A stretch of 5,847 bases of DNA from Ruminococcaceae bacterium UBA4958 (GTDB taxonomy: Bacteria > Bacillota > Clostridia > Oscillospirales > Acutalibacteraceae), in assembly GCA_002397355.1 (NCBI GenBank), contig DHAI01000038.1, forward strand, positions 1 through 5,847, written 5' to 3'. This document shows positions 5,260 to 5,847 of the stretch, one piece after another; within the stretch, counting starts at the first letter, position 1; every line of letters begins with the position of its first letter. Below the pieces are notes generated by a model. That model ran no database searches. It worked only from the letters and a program-made list of their open reading frames with translations, and was not told where the DNA came from. Both the position numbers and the translations under genes were made by a program.

Positions 5260-5847
5260 TTAAAAACTGGAGTCTTCCGGCCCGGGGCAGCTTTTGATAT
5301 AATCCAGAAGATCCCTTAGGCTGGCCGTCGCCAGGCAGATGGAGGTGTCGGCGGCGCCGTAGTACATCCGCACCTGATCCGTTTTCTCATCCTTGATCCA
5401 GCCGCAGGGAAAAACTACGTCGCGGACATCGCCCTCGCGTTCATAAGCTTCCCTGGGGCCGAAAATCCATTCGTCGCCGCGGCGCAGGACCTTCGAGGGA
5501 TCCTCCAGGTCGAGCAGCGCAAGTCCAAGGCGATAAATCGCGCCGGAAGCCGTCTGCCGCACACCGTGGTATAAAAGCAGCCAGCCGTCCGGAGTCTCCA
5601 TTGGCGGCGTGCAGAGGCCGACCTTATTTGCATCCCACCAGGCGCCTTTCCGAGCGCCGATCAGGATATTGTGGTCGCCCCAGTATTTTAAATCCGCCGA
5701 ACGGGAAAGCCAAATATGCGCTCCCGGGCCGATCCCTTCGGCACGCGCCGGCTGTGTTCCGATCGGACGGTGAATCAGAGTCCATTTCCCCTGAAACCTG
5801 CGCGGGAAGAGCGCCGCATCCTTGTCGTCCGGCGGCATGACCGGGCC
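5260..5847 (-). CDS. GH130 beta-mannoside phosphorylase/mannosidase, C-terminal part (N terminus outside window)
   Basis: The visible 195 residues are the C-terminal part of a five-bladed beta-propeller GH130 enzyme. The family phosphorolyses, or in some subfamilies hydrolyses, beta-mannosides, including beta-1,4-mannosyl-glucose or -GlcNAc and beta-1,2-mannooligosaccharides. Counting from the window edge, motifs are DKDAALFPRR (8-17) leading to HRP (26-28), HIWLSRS (44-50), WWDANKVGLCTPP (70-82), the YHG turn (93-95), DVVFPCGW (143-150) and the C-terminal MYYGAADTSICLAT (161-174). The frame is open through the right edge (GPV precede the first visible Met), so that Met is internal; about 120-140 N-terminal residues, including the catalytic Asp region, are missing. 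Phosphorylase versus hydrolase cannot be decided without them. It is first of the visible sugar genes and ends 10 bases before a hairpin. Confidence 0.92.
   Translation of the reverse strand, partial: GPVMPPDDKDAALFPRRFQGKWTLIHRPIGTQPARAEGIGPGAHIWLSRSADLKYWGDHNILIGARKGAWWDANKVGLCTPPMETPDGWLLLYHGVRQTASGAIYRLGLALLDLEDPSKVLRRGDEWIFGPREAYEREGDVRDVVFPCGWIKDEKTDQVRMYYGAADTSICLATASLRDLLDYIKSCPGPEDSSF

Noticed and set aside
1..5847. Mobile elements, CRISPR arrays, tRNA or rRNA genes, toxin-antitoxin or defence genes
   Set aside because: No transposase or integrase motifs, no regularly spaced repeats, no tRNA-like cloverleaf region and no free intergenic space of suitable size were seen.

Overview
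The window reads as chromosomal DNA of a moderately GC-rich Clostridia-type Bacillota (an Oscillospiraceae-like gut or anaerobe lineage is my best guess, from Shine-Dalgarno use, TTG starts and the protein flavour; nothing in the window fixes the taxon). All seven genes lie on the minus strand, so transcription runs from the right edge to the left. Coding density is very high, and the long plus-strand reading frames are shadows of these genes.

Right half (about 5847 down to 1922): a four-gene carbohydrate locus. In transcription order it holds the C-terminal part of a GH130 beta-mannoside phosphorylase/mannosidase (cut by the window edge), a sugar-1-phosphate nucleotidyltransferase of the GDP-mannose pyrophosphorylase type with a left-handed beta-helix tail, a divergent GT4 glycosyltransferase, and a protein with the look of an alpha/alpha-barrel whose closest relatives, as I recall them, are the C-terminal half of much larger glycosyltransferases. 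None has a signal peptide or membrane segment, so a cytosolic pathway is suggested: activate a sugar (probably mannose), transfer it, and trim or phosphorolyse the product. A hairpin with a short U-run separates GH130 from the nucleotidyltransferase.

Left half (1881 down to 72): three housekeeping genes, namely a YbaK/EbsC-type aminoacyl-tRNA deacylase, the tRNA m7G46 methyltransferase TrmB (ATGA overlap with its predecessor) and a family 4 iron-sulfur uracil-DNA glycosylase. They probably have their own promoter, whose -10 box overlaps the stop codon of the last sugar gene. A plus-oriented intrinsic terminator lies at the left edge and probably serves a convergent gene outside the window.

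The most notable observation is at the glycosyltransferase/barrel junction. The two frames overlap by 8 bases, and a run of seven A sits just before the overlap. Loss of one A would join the two frames into one protein of about 744 residues, the architecture I recall for homologues. This is either a genuine split gene, a slippage switch, or a homopolymer error.
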